A stretch of DNA of 64,000 nt from positions 1 to 64,000 of the forward strand of contig CAJNDS010000611.1 of the NCBI GenBank assembly GCA_905221605.1, read 5' to 3'. Source of the stretch: Symbiodinium natans (taxonomy: Eukaryota > Sar > Dinophyceae > Suessiales > Symbiodiniaceae). Positions 10,201-17,336 of this stretch are shown here, piece by piece (the first letter of the stretch is position 1; each line of letters opens with the position of its first letter). The notes under the pieces were generated by a model. That model was not told the DNA's origin. It did not search any database and worked only from the letters and a program-made list of their open reading frames with translations. Position numbers and translations under genes: made by a program.

Positions 10201-11954
10201 GCATCCGTCAGGAGGACTTGGGTACAGTCAGCACGGAGACTTGCAATGCTCCGGTTCTCAGCGGAAGGTATCCGGAGAAAAGCCTCCATATCGGGGCGTC
10301 TGATTTGCCGTCCCAGCACGGAGTTGATGAAAGTTTTAGACTTATCCGAAAGCTGGACAGAGCCACACGCAACCCCCATCAAACCTGCTCGCACTGTGCG
10401 ATCCATCCGGGGGTCGGCCAAGCCGCAAATCTTTTTAGTCAATTCCTTATGCACATAATCCCCCGGCGTGAGCTGGAATAGCTCTTCACTGTGGACAAAG
10501 TGACCATAAGAGTGTCCACCACTGCCAAGTGACTCAGGTCCAGTGAAGTAGTAGAGACGCGCTCCCGCGCCAATCGCTTGCGTCCTTGCTGCCTGGCTGG
10601 GCCGGAAGATACAAAGCTGGTCGCTCTCATGATGGACAAGACTAACAGCGTGCCGCAATTCCGAACCCAGGATATATTGCAGCATGGCCCGTGGCATGGC
10701 AACGCCGCCCAAACGTGCCTTGATGTGGACAAAATCGCCCTTGCAGTCAGGAAGCTTTTGGCGCTCATGCCAAGCGATAGCCACAGCAGCGCCCGTATAC
10801 GACCCAGCAGAGAAACCCGTAACGCACAGTTTGCACTCGCCAGCTCTACCCGCGGCGAGGCCCACATGCAGAGCGGTCAGCGCAGCAGTATGTGGCATGT
10901 GCAAGTGAGCCAGGGCAGGGCACATTGTCAGGGAGGCTTCTACCGAGCTGATTCTAGCACGAACCGCCGCTGGCAGACCGCATCCTTCGACCTGAGGGTA
11001 CAGAGCACGTGCCCATAGCTGGGCGGCTTGGGGCAGGAGCAACAATGCATGTGCGGCATTACCGCTGGTCGAAAGCAACAACGGGCGTTGTGTGTCCTCA
11101 TATCGGACCTTTTTGCCCTGGTTGTCCCGGACTGTTTCCATTTCTAAGCCAGTGAGTGCATAGGAATTGGCTGTGTGAATGATGCTACCCGACACAGTGG
11201 GGGGCGTATTCTCGGCCTTCCCATTCATCCCGCTAATGAAGAGCGACCGACATTCCCCTGAGGGGGTTAGGTGAGGCTTTGGAGGCGGGTACTGGTAGGC
11301 AGGAAAGGCAAAGGCTGCCAGGGCTTGTTGCACACGCATGGCTAGTCCATCATCCCAGTATTGACTGAGGCCCAACGGCGTGACCTGTCTGCGGCGAAGA
11401 GAGGCCACGGCAGATCCGCCTGGGCCAGCCAAGCATGCGCAGCGGCAGCAAGAAGAGCAAGCGGCCCAGTTGGGGTATTGGGTCGACTGCGCCATTTCGG
11501 GGTGGCCCTGCAGGAAGATAGGGCATCTTTCTTCCAAAACATGAGGACCCAGGGAAGAGCTGGAGCCGCACTGGTCCACTGCCCTTTTTCCCAACAGAGG
11601 CCCACAGAGGGACGGTGTCCCCGTTGCCCCAGACCGACTCGGGTAGAGTAGGCAGCCGTACCACACTCCCCCACTGCGGCAAGATGTTTTTGCCTTTGGC
11701 ACCATATCCATGCACAAAAGGAGGGGGTATAACCTCGGCGTATCGGTTCGCCATGAATAAGTCAGGACCAGGTAGGATTGCCAAACGGGAGTGCGAGCCG
11801 CCGTAACCCATGAGCAAGGGAAGAAATCCCTGTTCATATGGGCCTTGTCCCCATGTTTTGACCCCTCTGACCTGCCTGACTGGGGAGGCGCCAAACTGGA
11901 TGTCTGGCTCTGGCCGGCCAGCAGTAAGGTCGGCCGTTTTCCACGCAACCTCAT
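4281..11954 (-). CDS. Giant protein with UPF1-type SF1 helicase and GxSxG hydrolase-like region
   Basis: An uninterrupted minus-strand frame of 2557 codons. Around residue 1000 is a Walker A loop (ITGAPGSGKT), near 1118 a DEAQ Walker B (LLLRDEAQQ), near 1142 motif III (GDHRQ), followed by a SSMRLPPEIA stretch like the RMHP region of UPF1 and a RATSSFTRGLGALVFV motif VI, so an ATP-dependent SF1B helicase core is well supported. Upstream, near residue 380, VTGFSAGSYTG looks like the nucleophile elbow of an alpha/beta hydrolase, less certain. After the helicase comes a Pro/Ser/Thr-rich, probably disordered linker and an unrecognised C-terminal 600 residues with a CPTC pair. The true N-terminus is unclear: the first 130 residues or so overlap the frame at 11350-12882, and the natural protein probably enters this frame around 11500-11650 by a frame change, intron or error. 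Substrate unknown. The uninterrupted length argues for recent function; it could be a host gene or cargo of a mobile element. Confidence 0.8.
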   Translation of the reverse strand: MRLRGKRPTLLLAGQSQTSSLAPPQSGRSEGSKHGDKAHMNRDFFPCSWVTAARTPVWQSYLVLTYSWRTDTPRLYPLLLCMDMVPKAKTSCRSGGVWYGCLLYPSRSGATGTPSLCGPLLGKRAVDQCGSSSSLGPHVLEERCPIFLQGHPEMAQSTQYPNWAACSSCCRCACLAGPGGSAVASLRRRQVTPLGLSQYWDDGLAMRVQQALAAFAFPAYQYPPPKPHLTPSGECRSLFISGMNGKAENTPPTVSGSIIHTANSYALTGLEMETVRDNQGKKVRYEDTQRPLLLSTSGNAAHALLLLPQAAQLWARALYPQVEGCGLPAAVRARISSVEASLTMCPALAHLHMPHTAALTALHVGLAAGRAGECKLCVTGFSAGSYTGAAVAIAWHERQKLPDCKGDFVHIKARLGGVAMPRAMLQYILGSELRHAVSLVHHESDQLCIFRPSQAARTQAIGAGARLYYFTGPESLGSGGHSYGHFVHSEELFQLTPGDYVHKELTKKICGLADPRMDRTVRAGLMGVACGSVQLSDKSKTFINSVLGRQIRRPDMEAFLRIPSAENRSIASLRADCTQVLLTDAKPHLADLPPPYHELGPTMKLVLGMWLPHLSLERLVDMLGYQFLAMASEAEIEEEPSEQYHYPEQAAVKRAATPVAIKPGTHTWPICLLHRVYPRASVMLLTPELADVPDWAKKWFAVAGKVPAKGTALLVTLREDKGDVAYPGMFIELLAPKKLFTGPGESKAMQPVNITIALLLTDEQHNQFAQRPSLPRVSQLEVLPGGASTPLWDALLHMPRERQHVALGVPLEDSPLDAIRQPQWLPGFLTDLVLVLLIGLVVRGNWHDTWAQLIHPEVCQVFRGKHETQAAQASLTAGPGASNPLQSFLNLWLAEEQSYRKEWTPTLLSGVLATLPDSPLPGQEDARTPALWHAECLRLSHDSLSNEHDPRTRASIFALAVGPAFLTCLCDTFWGADGHLAALLGACSYGLAANRTSVFITGAPGSGKTRSCAFLGVLLACLTSRLTLYTAHGNESVRAYVEAVDRLTTASNEFVRSRIVRIPGNKEKDTHKLPFDVHDLYRGLLVATTHGTIVARLSFPYSQLINRLKDVELLLRDEAQQLGTPGSNTILAHIKHALDVMIGDHRQPAGGSRPNYHFVTELLEQKICGLNAVPADLHTPATLPAALLRQTAQSSGPWKKGQGEMPSWGKPHRSSGASEVLFSAVSMLESILCISIVKPKQAETVMQAAGLKAIVGPAVNLSLCSSMRLPPEIAAILYACRYSEACRFELIGRVPRLRMPPGPTMQHLLGRPLRSLAGRWMETCRWVRVQDQDETQTKIGRSYDLSMVLADIVLTFGHQVYPDSPIGMVSQYARIVTQMKFMLQLSLPADPLGDDDMSLLEACQTAEDFPLTGAPNTWSLVTFRTFLMNRIGSLKRFFGAITTACSTGPTFGICVFVTCRASGFLFSSEAGFARATSSFTRGLGALVFVAPHYSDGIGACFQMAACATGGLIECAEYVRTQASLWSMDGPGIATALHKQAFRERTVASIVLPAERKVGLDLFGTPPLHQAWALKATWGDKREVFYRTLQQEGWGSPSFTSNSYSGTIVSLQTRGFVLEPLPNAVYCVPFQPVREGDGVAQYLTCLLGDTSIRMPPKRGSAQRADPDFEHKAGILRAPRGLHLLPVRTGKAASETAIDVDSPGNSPVPAGSNSPDVVVATAVEVPTPQQSPAQGEATTNARHGERWGTPWLQPRAARGSIAAAVSPPPPARRDVSRTPCGTPTRERGPLTKEPATKEPAVVPAASPIALDACVTTPSSEVDHRIGGGSAASCPPRSGGNIRDPPPGVRRPPSPRTRPTHTASPDGIRTVEASQPPCAKSPTDSLGLTEPKSDLPMPPHGLTPIPARPVPAVQARKESRPLALDKDGSQQLEPPKAKPRGPSEPSGTRDPSAPACAPIMQSNTVSVCDLMWRALAAGHHFGKNVKPRPYMNLRDSQHLTTHCQQLRAYRAYEVFLNGIPNQLQDSDMLIGIADTLLHLPETFPAAYLKVYDPIITQCLRLSGALQHFDLAEMLDCPVPQLDKARLSESLVGYGFLTTAQYIADLFSAVSDLPSVINASFPAMLSYADPDYWLGALLLAFESHQKGPLERTAGLPIVIGFPESDNKITDLQINVPPAAMVAFLAGRAYRCPTCPTTKYVMDAHSGLPQVTGQASQEALQAWAAAAKHTDVETARLAQPSLNTFLGITLQGTQTLGQRHYQEFRPDLPPAHFLDAIRLALAASVANQNIEHFWSVFNLEWPDTSHRMAVFLRRVLPLECLLSSPCAAPVEANTAATSPEVVSISSETNEGSPCPMDDVSDAEDEPEAQVNDWRFSELRTTDLAALREVDVSAPFRLPVIFDAHWKGISTTPTKHGPQRPQNAWYDAATAHWAAIKGLMRAKHPTKQRLNSFWFRMYCHGTPKDPDPSALRAAVTSFPFQYKDEGVVQYRQIQEAVRVMWHAAQTSMTRYMRIPIPDGIPEWGVDEQELPPMQVMPSRTGKRSHTTSAGHRSRRPDWDGSWQ
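9170..9185. other. Imperfect GGGC-loop palindrome in the helicase gene
   Basis: GAGTCC-GGGC-GTCCTC, four of six pairs intact. Its homologue in the satellite at 25993, 26458 and 26927 is a perfect palindrome with different stem bases (GGAGGGC / GCCCTCC). Confidence 0.55.
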
Positions 11955-12882
11955 GTATGTATCTTCCTAAAAGTGCCCACGCAAACACAAAGTCAGAGTG
12001 CTTGTGAGCAGTGGTTCCGGCAAGAGGGGTGTTGCGTAGACATTGCCGATAATGGATCTGGTCCAACGGCACCTGCTCATGCATACCAGGCAATGGAGTG
12101 GGCACTTCACTGGGCATGATGACTAGCTGCAGGGCTCGGCTCAACGCAGTACCAATTGAGGTCACCGCACTAGCGACGTTGCCAGGGATGCAGAAGCGAG
12201 GGGGCCGGGGATGTTTGCCGTCCGGAGCATTCGGGTAGAAGAGGACCAATCCCCCATTTGCTTCGAGCTGGTCCTCGGACGCACAAACCATGCCAATTGA
12301 GTTTGGCGATCGGGCCCCACACGGTATGGACCCGTCCGGCGAGCAACTCCACGGCGAGGCTGGAAGCGAGCCACAGGGCTGTGTCTCGTCCGTCTCGACT
12401 TCCATGCTGCCCAGTGACTCCGTCGAGAGGGTATTGGGCAGTAGATCGAGGACTGCAAACCTTCGCAGCTCTTCTGCTTCCCACCTGGCAGTGAACAAGG
12501 TGTCATGGTCAAGCAACATCAAGACCACCCCTGGCGCAAGGACTCTGAGGACTGCCAGAATTTCGGGCCCCGCCCACGTAAAGTGCACAGAAGCTAGCCC
12601 CGCTTCCTTGGTGTTAACCAAGATGGGAAACCACCTCTCCTTAAACGGGCCTTCCCACTGCATGCGTGCTACCAAATGCCGGACAAAGTAGGGGAAGTGC
12701 GGAATAGACAAGAAGCAGCGACTATCCGTGACCAAGAGCAGGACATGGGCTCCTGCGGACTCAGCAGCCCGGAGCTGTGGAAGTAGGCAGCCGAGTAATG
12801 CATTGTAGTCAATCTCTGGGTGGAGACCTTGCGGCTCAGGCGGTTCGCCGGAAATGGCTCCCGAGGCCAGTTTCAATGGCAA
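11350..12882 (-). CDS. Glycosyltransferase-like reading frame upstream of the helicase frame
   Basis: A 510-codon frame. Residues near 115-130 read VVLMLLDHDTLF, a hydrophobic strand ending in a DxD motif, and around residue 210 DQLEANGGLVLF resembles the N(G/A)G strand after the DxD of GT-A fold glycosyltransferases. That fold assignment is tentative. The last 150 codons are probably not used: in the overlap 11350-11954 the other frame has the better protein character (CPIFLQGHPEMAQ and a cysteine cluster), so this frame and the helicase frame are likely parts of one gene separated by a +1/-1 change. The frame also overlaps the one upstream (12836-13711) by 47 bp. Function of the putative enzyme cannot be told. 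Palindrome 12367-12388 lies within it. Confidence 0.55.
   Translation of the reverse strand: MPLKLASGAISGEPPEPQGLHPEIDYNALLGCLLPQLRAAESAGAHVLLLVTDSRCFLSIPHFPYFVRHLVARMQWEGPFKERWFPILVNTKEAGLASVHFTWAGPEILAVLRVLAPGVVLMLLDHDTLFTARWEAEELRRFAVLDLLPNTLSTESLGSMEVETDETQPCGSLPASPWSCSPDGSIPCGARSPNSIGMVCASEDQLEANGGLVLFYPNAPDGKHPRPPRFCIPGNVASAVTSIGTALSRALQLVIMPSEVPTPLPGMHEQVPLDQIHYRQCLRNTPLAGTTAHKHSDFVFAWALLGRYIHEVAWKTADLTAGRPEPDIQFGASPVRQVRGVKTWGQGPYEQGFLPLLMGYGGSHSRLAILPGPDLFMANRYAEVIPPPFVHGYGAKGKNILPQWGSVVRLPTLPESVWGNGDTVPLWASVGKKGSGPVRLQLFPGSSCFGRKMPYLPAGPPRNGAVDPIPQLGRLLFLLPLRMLGWPRRICRGLSSPQTGHAVGPQSILG
12367..12388. other. GGGC-loop palindrome, one mismatch
   Basis: CGAGCCACA-GGGC-TGTGTCTCG: nine-pair stem with a single mismatch, inside the glycosyltransferase-like frame. 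Confidence 0.75.
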
Positions 12883-13711
12883 CGCCGCTAGGGGTGGGCT
12901 CAGGGAAATTCTGATTACTTTCTAGTGCCTGCGCGAGATCCTCAGGCTCCTGAGGCCCCGGCGCATGGTCAGCACTGAGAGTGCGAAGCTGGCATATAGC
13001 CTGCATTGCGGTCGCCGCAAGGACCTGTGGACCTGGGTGGCTAGGGACCTGCCAAGGTGGCAGGTCGGCTGCAACTGGCGCGGGAGGTGGCCTCCCATGT
13101 GGAATTCGCGGCTCGATCCTACTGACCTCACCCACTGGGTATTCTCCAACACGTGGAGGAATCGGCGGTATGGGAGGGCGAGGACTATTATCCGGCCAGC
13201 AGACCCTAGGTGGATTAGGTGATGGAGTTTGCCAGGGCCCGGGAGACAGGGCTGTCTCCCTACCCGCTCCTTGTTCGGTGACAACACTCGCCCAAGGGGG
13301 AAGGTCTATCGCGTCACCAGGCAAAGCACTGTGCGTGGACACCGCTCGCCCCATGAGGGCACTGCTATGCGGCATGATGCCGATGCCTGGCCTCCATGCA
13401 TGCAGGAGAAAACAGCGAACCGTGGGTTGCCGGGCGAAGCAGACGGCGTTGCTGTTTCTCAAAAAGGCAGAATGGTCCAGACACAACAAGGGTTGTATTT
13501 CCGGCGGAAAGTATCGGCACCAACCGGCAGCATCGAGTTCGTGAGGCAGGATGACGCCGGCTTGCATCTGCCTGGTCATTGCGATATCACTGGTCCCTAA
13601 AGTGGCAAGTGCAGTGAGTTGCCCTCTCCTGGCAACGTGGACTTGGAGCACTTGCGCTCCAACCCGGATCGCGTACGGTTGACAGGCATACGACTCCATG
13701 GCATCACTCAC
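12836..13711 (-). CDS. Proline-rich N-terminal frame of the giant gene
   Basis: A 291-codon frame beginning MSDAMESYACQP. The first 130 residues look like a folded domain of unknown type; the rest is rich in Pro (PRPPIPPIPPR, PHGRPPPAPV), probably disordered. It ends 47 bp inside the next frame, so it is probably the 5' part of the same gene as 11350-12882 and 4281-11954, giving a combined product over 3000 residues. No family recognised. About 245 bp upstream, at 13956-13970, lies a spliced-leader-like sequence, which fits a transcript start region. Confidence 0.5.
   Translation of the reverse strand: MSDAMESYACQPYAIRVGAQVLQVHVARRGQLTALATLGTSDIAMTRQMQAGVILPHELDAAGWCRYFPPEIQPLLCLDHSAFLRNSNAVCFARQPTVRCFLLHAWRPGIGIMPHSSALMGRAVSTHSALPGDAIDLPPWASVVTEQGAGRETALSPGPWQTPSPNPPRVCWPDNSPRPPIPPIPPRVGEYPVGEVSRIEPRIPHGRPPPAPVAADLPPWQVPSHPGPQVLAATAMQAICQLRTLSADHAPGPQEPEDLAQALESNQNFPEPTPSGVAIETGLGSHFRRTA
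13240..13259. other. GGGC-loop palindrome, perfect 8-bp stem
   Basis: GGGAGACA-GGGC-TGTCTCCC, a perfect stem inside the coding frame at 12836-13711; the encoded peptide there is not conserved-looking, Pro-rich linker. Confidence 0.9.
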
Positions 13712-14222
13712 CGAACATGGCAGGCCAAACTCATGTGACTACCCCACAGGCAGCGGAGAACCACGAGGCAACCTCCAGACACCAAGATCCCTGGAAAGCC
13801 CTTACAAAAACAGGGAGGGACTCAAGGAAAGGGAGGACCAAACAAAAAGCACAGCACACAGGAGAGAAGAAGCAGAAAGGCGAGAAGAAACCAGTCAGGA
13901 GCGTTACAACCCTCTACACAATGGGTTCCTCGTTCAGTCAGCCAGCCACCCTTAGCTTGAGCCAGGGCACATCCAACGCGCAACCTGAAAAGGGATGCAG
14001 CGTGTCATCGCAGGTGGCTGTTACTTGTGGCTGCAATGTGCTGCATGTACAAAGCAATGACCTGGAGACGATGGCATCCTTTACTTTGTCCGTGCACAGT
14101 AGTAGCACCAGAATGCAGGCGTACCTCGGTTGCTGGTCTGTTTGTAGCGGCAACACAAGGGCCGGCGCGCATAAATCGATTAAAATGGAAAAAGGAAGGC
14201 ACTCTCTACCCTGCCCCGACGA
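13712..14222 (-). promoter_or_regulatory. Intergenic/5' region with a spliced-leader-like relic at 13956-13970
   Basis: No gene is seen. Minus-strand GTGCCCTGGCTCAAG (13956-13970) matches the 3' nine bases of the dinoflagellate spliced leader (TGGCTCAAG) and has GCC at the expected place, with the T-run shortened. Such relics mark genes that were copied back from trans-spliced mRNA. The distance to the ATG at 13711 implies a long leader or an intron. Confidence 0.45.
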
Positions 14223-15212
14223 CTACTCCGGGAGCTCGATATGGTCCGCCAGCAGCCAATCAGGATCGCTCAGCAATGCAGGCCACACCACATGCTCCGG
14301 GTCCTTGCCGATAACCACCTGGCGGATTGTGAGGCCGGGGGCCCAGGGGTACTGCGTGCGTCCGTAGCCCTTGAAGGCGGTAAAGTGTGAGTCTTCGGAA
14401 AGGGCTTCTGTGACAGGAGGCACGCGATGATTGCCCCGCACCGAGTAGCACATCCGAAGGTGGTGCTGAAAGGTCTCTACGTCCTTTCGTCCGCCATAGA
14501 CTAAAATTCGTGTCTCCCCGCCCGTTGGGGCTGGCAGCAAAGAAGGCAGCCTAATGGGGCCCATGCAAACACAAGCCCGGAAGGTCGCATGGGCCTCGGA
14601 AATTGCAATCTGGTAGGTGATGGTTCCTCCAGAGCCAAGGCCCATGAGATATGTGGGCAAGGAGATGCGAGGGCTCGCATCACGTTGGACGGCCAGTAGG
14701 AGCGGTAGAATTTCCATTGTATACACTGCCTTGGTCCAGGCAGCACCGTCAGGCAGCATCCAGGCAGGCGGTGAGCCTGCTTGTCCCGCCACAGGCCATG
14801 CGCAGGCAATGACGGCCTTTTTGAAAGCCAGGTTGCTCCACAGATACTCGATGGCCCCTTGCCAAGGCAGTGGGTGCATATTCTCCACATAGAAATGTCC
14901 ACAACCAGGGAGGAGAAGCACTATCGAGTTGGCTTCCCCTGCATCCGCACTCGGCCGGGATACAACAAAGGGGAGGGTTGAACTGCCATGGCTCGCCGTA
15001 ATCCAGGTGTTTTCACGCCCAGCTACGAGCGGAGGGGCGACCAATGGAGGAGGCTGCAGGTTCTCCAGGCCAAGGGGCTCTTGCAATGCCATGGCGAAGA
15101 AGAGGCAGCCTACCCAATTGATGGGGCAAGGTAGAGGAAGACTGGGCAGTCTTGCCTGAGAGCCGTGCCGTCCAGCGCAAAGAATGTCACACAACAACAA
15201 GCTTGCTCCCAA
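14223..15212 (-). CDS. Alpha/beta-hydrolase-like protein
   Basis: 329 codons. After a hydrophobic start come a beta-strand with an oxyanion-type loop (SIVLLLPGCGHF, about residue 100), a nucleophile elbow GLGSGG (GxSxG, about residue 190), and a strand ILVYGGRKD (about residue 230) that could place the acid; the histidine may be in ADHIELPE at the end. This order fits an alpha/beta hydrolase; substrate and active-site assignment are inferred and only moderately sure. Fragments of the same gene, all broken, fill 2050-4200. The gene lies 500 bp upstream of the giant helicase chain, same strand. It carries palindrome 14664-14681 exactly at the codons before the nucleophile elbow. Start at 15212 is the first Met; an upstream exon cannot be excluded. 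Confidence 0.6.
   Translation of the reverse strand: MGASLLLCDILCAGRHGSQARLPSLPLPCPINWVGCLFFAMALQEPLGLENLQPPPLVAPPLVAGRENTWITASHGSSTLPFVVSRPSADAGEANSIVLLLPGCGHFYVENMHPLPWQGAIEYLWSNLAFKKAVIACAWPVAGQAGSPPAWMLPDGAAWTKAVYTMEILPLLLAVQRDASPRISLPTYLMGLGSGGTITYQIAISEAHATFRACVCMGPIRLPSLLPAPTGGETRILVYGGRKDVETFQHHLRMCYSVRGNHRVPPVTEALSEDSHFTAFKGYGRTQYPWAPGLTIRQVVIGKDPEHVVWPALLSDPDWLLADHIELPE
14664..14681. other. GGGC-loop palindrome with compensatory change
   Basis: GATGCGA-GGGC-TCGCATC. Homologous copies at 3518 and 4182 read GATGTGA-GGGC-TCACATC: both partners of one base pair changed (T:A to C:G), keeping the stem perfect. Confidence 0.9.
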
Positions 15213-15390
15213 CTTCCCCTGACTCAGCTCCCTTCAGTTGGAGACTACATCAGCAGTATAACATGATCAATGGTTACAACTTTCCAAATCGGTCAAGACA
15301 ACAGCATGACATTACAGGAATGCCGCATGACCATGGATAACGACCGATGTACTAGGCCGCCGTTTGTTCCGTATTCGCACAAGGTCAGCG

Positions 15391-16083
15391 TTAGATGTCA
15401 CTATCCGAATGCCGATTGTCCTCAAGCAGATGCATGGTCTCGTCATCTAAATGCTCGAGAATGTCGGTAGCAATACGTTCATCGAGGAAGCACGCTACCC
15501 ACTCCAGAATGACGGCATTATCATTGGGGACAGCATCGGACATCGCTTGCAAAAGCAAATTGACTTTATCGGCAGTGAAACGCCATGCAAGCAAAAGATG
15601 CTGCTCCAAATGCGCTTTTATGAGGTAAATTGGAAAATCTTCCTGGCGATGCACAATGATTGGCCTGGCCCAGGCTAAAAGGGCATTCTGCTGTGGTCCA
15701 GGCGGACGTCTGAACATAGCCAGTAACGCCCCGTACTCCTGGGCAAGCTCGTTCCTCAAATCCTGCGAAAGATCTCGAAGGTGGTGTGCAAGCCAGGCAC
15801 GATGACCTCCAACAGAGTGCGCGAGTTCGGCCGCAGCAACCATGGCGAGGGTCCGTTGATTAGGACGTCCTTGGGCTGCCGAGGCATCGCGGATTCCTTG
15901 CAGTACGAGGAGCTTGGTGAGCGATATCCAGCCAGCACTACAAGTGTGGCCGTGGCCTTCGAGGATGGGCTCGCTGGAAAAGATCTCCGGGTGTTCGTAA
16001 GGGTAGCATCTTTCCCAGTCACTGTCGCCATCTCCATTGACAGCAGTGTAAAGGCTGCCACCAATGACCAACGAAGCAGCCAT
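15391..16083 (-). CDS. Family A protein of unknown function
   Basis: 230 codons, no recognised domain. The middle and end have helical, Leu/Ala-rich character (LIKAHLEQHLLLAWRF, LLLQAMSDAV) and an acidic tail. It is similar to the frame at 20601-21206: PIIVH...LLLAW here against PLIIHEIVEDLDEEKLLLAW there, with matching upstream helices, so the two are probable paralogues. With families B (17337, 18901) it forms a duplicated module. No clear spliced-leader relic precedes it, though GTGGCTCAT at about 16208-16217 (minus) is a weak candidate. Confidence 0.5.
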   Translation of the reverse strand: MAASLVIGGSLYTAVNGDGDSDWERCYPYEHPEIFSSEPILEGHGHTCSAGWISLTKLLVLQGIRDASAAQGRPNQRTLAMVAAAELAHSVGGHRAWLAHHLRDLSQDLRNELAQEYGALLAMFRRPPGPQQNALLAWARPIIVHRQEDFPIYLIKAHLEQHLLLAWRFTADKVNLLLQAMSDAVPNDNAVILEWVACFLDERIATDILEHLDDETMHLLEDNRHSDSDI

Positions 16084-16518
16084 GCCGGGCAGTTAGTTCG
16101 GGGAGGGCAAGCGGGCGCCTGCTCCTGTGAGCCCTGGCGGCACAGAACAAGGGGGCAAGTTAGCGGGTAATACCATCACTCCTTTATGTTCGCGGCTGAG
16201 AGGGCTATGAGCCACAGGAACAAACTGTCAATCCATGCGGGGGACTAGGGCGTGTGAGTGCGGGCGCACTCACGTACCCAACATCAAATCACTCCCGCAC
16301 CCTCACAAGATTCTCCGCAGGTAATACTCGGGAGCAAGGGAGCAACCCGAACGGGAGCTCCTGAGCCGCTTCACCGAGCCCCTGCTCGGAAATTGCGGTG
16401 AGGGGTCACTGCTCGTCAAACTTGTACAGAGAACGTAAATGGATCTACTGCCTTGAGAAGAGATGCAGGTTCCTACACCGCCGTGTGAGTGCGGGCGCAC
16501 TCACGTGGCATGAGCAAC
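16084..16518. other. Intergenic spacer with two identical palindromes
   Basis: No gene is seen. The 25-bp stretch around GTGAGTGC-GGGC-GCACTCAC occurs twice, at 16251-16275 and 16482-16506, identical and in the same direction, 231 bp apart; each holds a perfect 8-bp stem with loop GGGC. A third, imperfect one (GGAGGGCAAGC-GGGC-GCCTGCTCC) is at 16102-16125. The DNA between the two identical palindromes is not repeated. Confidence 0.85.
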
Positions 16519-17139
16519 TCAACCGTCCTCCTCCACTTGCCCAGTGACTGGGGTCCTAGCCTGGCTAGAGGAGGGGAAGAGTATAGCATTGTTTCGCATT
16601 CGCGCGACACCCAAGTCCATCAATTCCGTAACATGAAGCTGCAATTTGAAATGGGTGCAGTTCACACGCACGACGGGCACAACACGCTGTGTACTGGCGA
16701 AGGTTGACGTCGATGTCACAAAACGCCTGCGCGATGCCCAAGCCCCGATGATACCTCCCCAGCGCCGACAAACAGCAGCCACTCTCGCGGTTTCCCTCAG
16801 GGATGGGAGGGCAACCCTATAATTCTCGACTCCAGGAGCGACGTGAGGGAGGCGAGTATAACAACAACCCCAATTCGACTGTTGTTGCCGCCAGAGGTAC
16901 ACTTGTGGAGGCTCGGAGAGGCCTTCGCGCGGCTCTATAATTAACCACAGGCTCAAGCACACAGTGCACGCATCAAAGAGGATACAACGCAATGCATCCA
17001 ATGGGCAGTCGTGAAGGTGTCTATCGCTGTGCCTGGAGGCGGGCCTACAGTAGGCCGACGTAGGGCTCAACTGCGAGACAATCACAAGCAGCGGAGCAAG
17101 ACGTTCCATATGGATTTGAGGGCTGGATGCCTCAACCAT
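16519..17139 (-). CDS. Unknown protein, possibly a 5' fragment of family B
   Basis: 206 codons. Residues around RCILFDACTVCLSLWL and YRVALPSL loosely resemble N-terminal stretches of the family B proteins (QRLLVDLCNIKVVLAL; YIIALPVTL), so it may be a truncated, frame-damaged family B copy whose last third reads in a wrong frame. A weak spliced-leader-like GTGCTGGCTCAGG lies upstream at 17198-17210. No domain recognised; it may be non-functional. Confidence 0.3.
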   Translation of the reverse strand: MVEASSPQIHMERLAPLLVIVSQLSPTSAYCRPASRHSDRHLHDCPLDALRCILFDACTVCLSLWLIIEPREGLSEPPQVYLWRQQQSNWGCCYTRLPHVAPGVENYRVALPSLRETARVAAVCRRWGGIIGAWASRRRFVTSTSTFASTQRVVPVVRVNCTHFKLQLHVTELMDLGVARMRNNAILFPSSSQARTPVTGQVEEDG

Positions 17140-17336
17140 GTCAGTGATGCCTTCCTGAGGGGAAGGCGGTGGACTACCTCGGATCTACAGAGTTGACCTG
17201 AGCCAGCACTGCACAGCACCCATGAAAAAGGCCCGCCAACACATTCCCTAGAATGCAAAACCGCGAAAGCAGTGTGAAACTGGAGAACGAGACCCTCATG
17301 CTTCCAAGGCCAAGCATTAGTGAAGGGGCGGGGTCC
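17140..17336. other. Short spacer
   Basis: No gene seen; holds the weak spliced-leader-like site at 17198-17210 on the minus strand. Confidence 0.4.

Noticed and set aside
17114-17135. TTGAGG-GCTGGATG-CCTCAA hairpin as a GGGC palindrome
   Set aside because: The loop is eight bases and not centred on GGGC.
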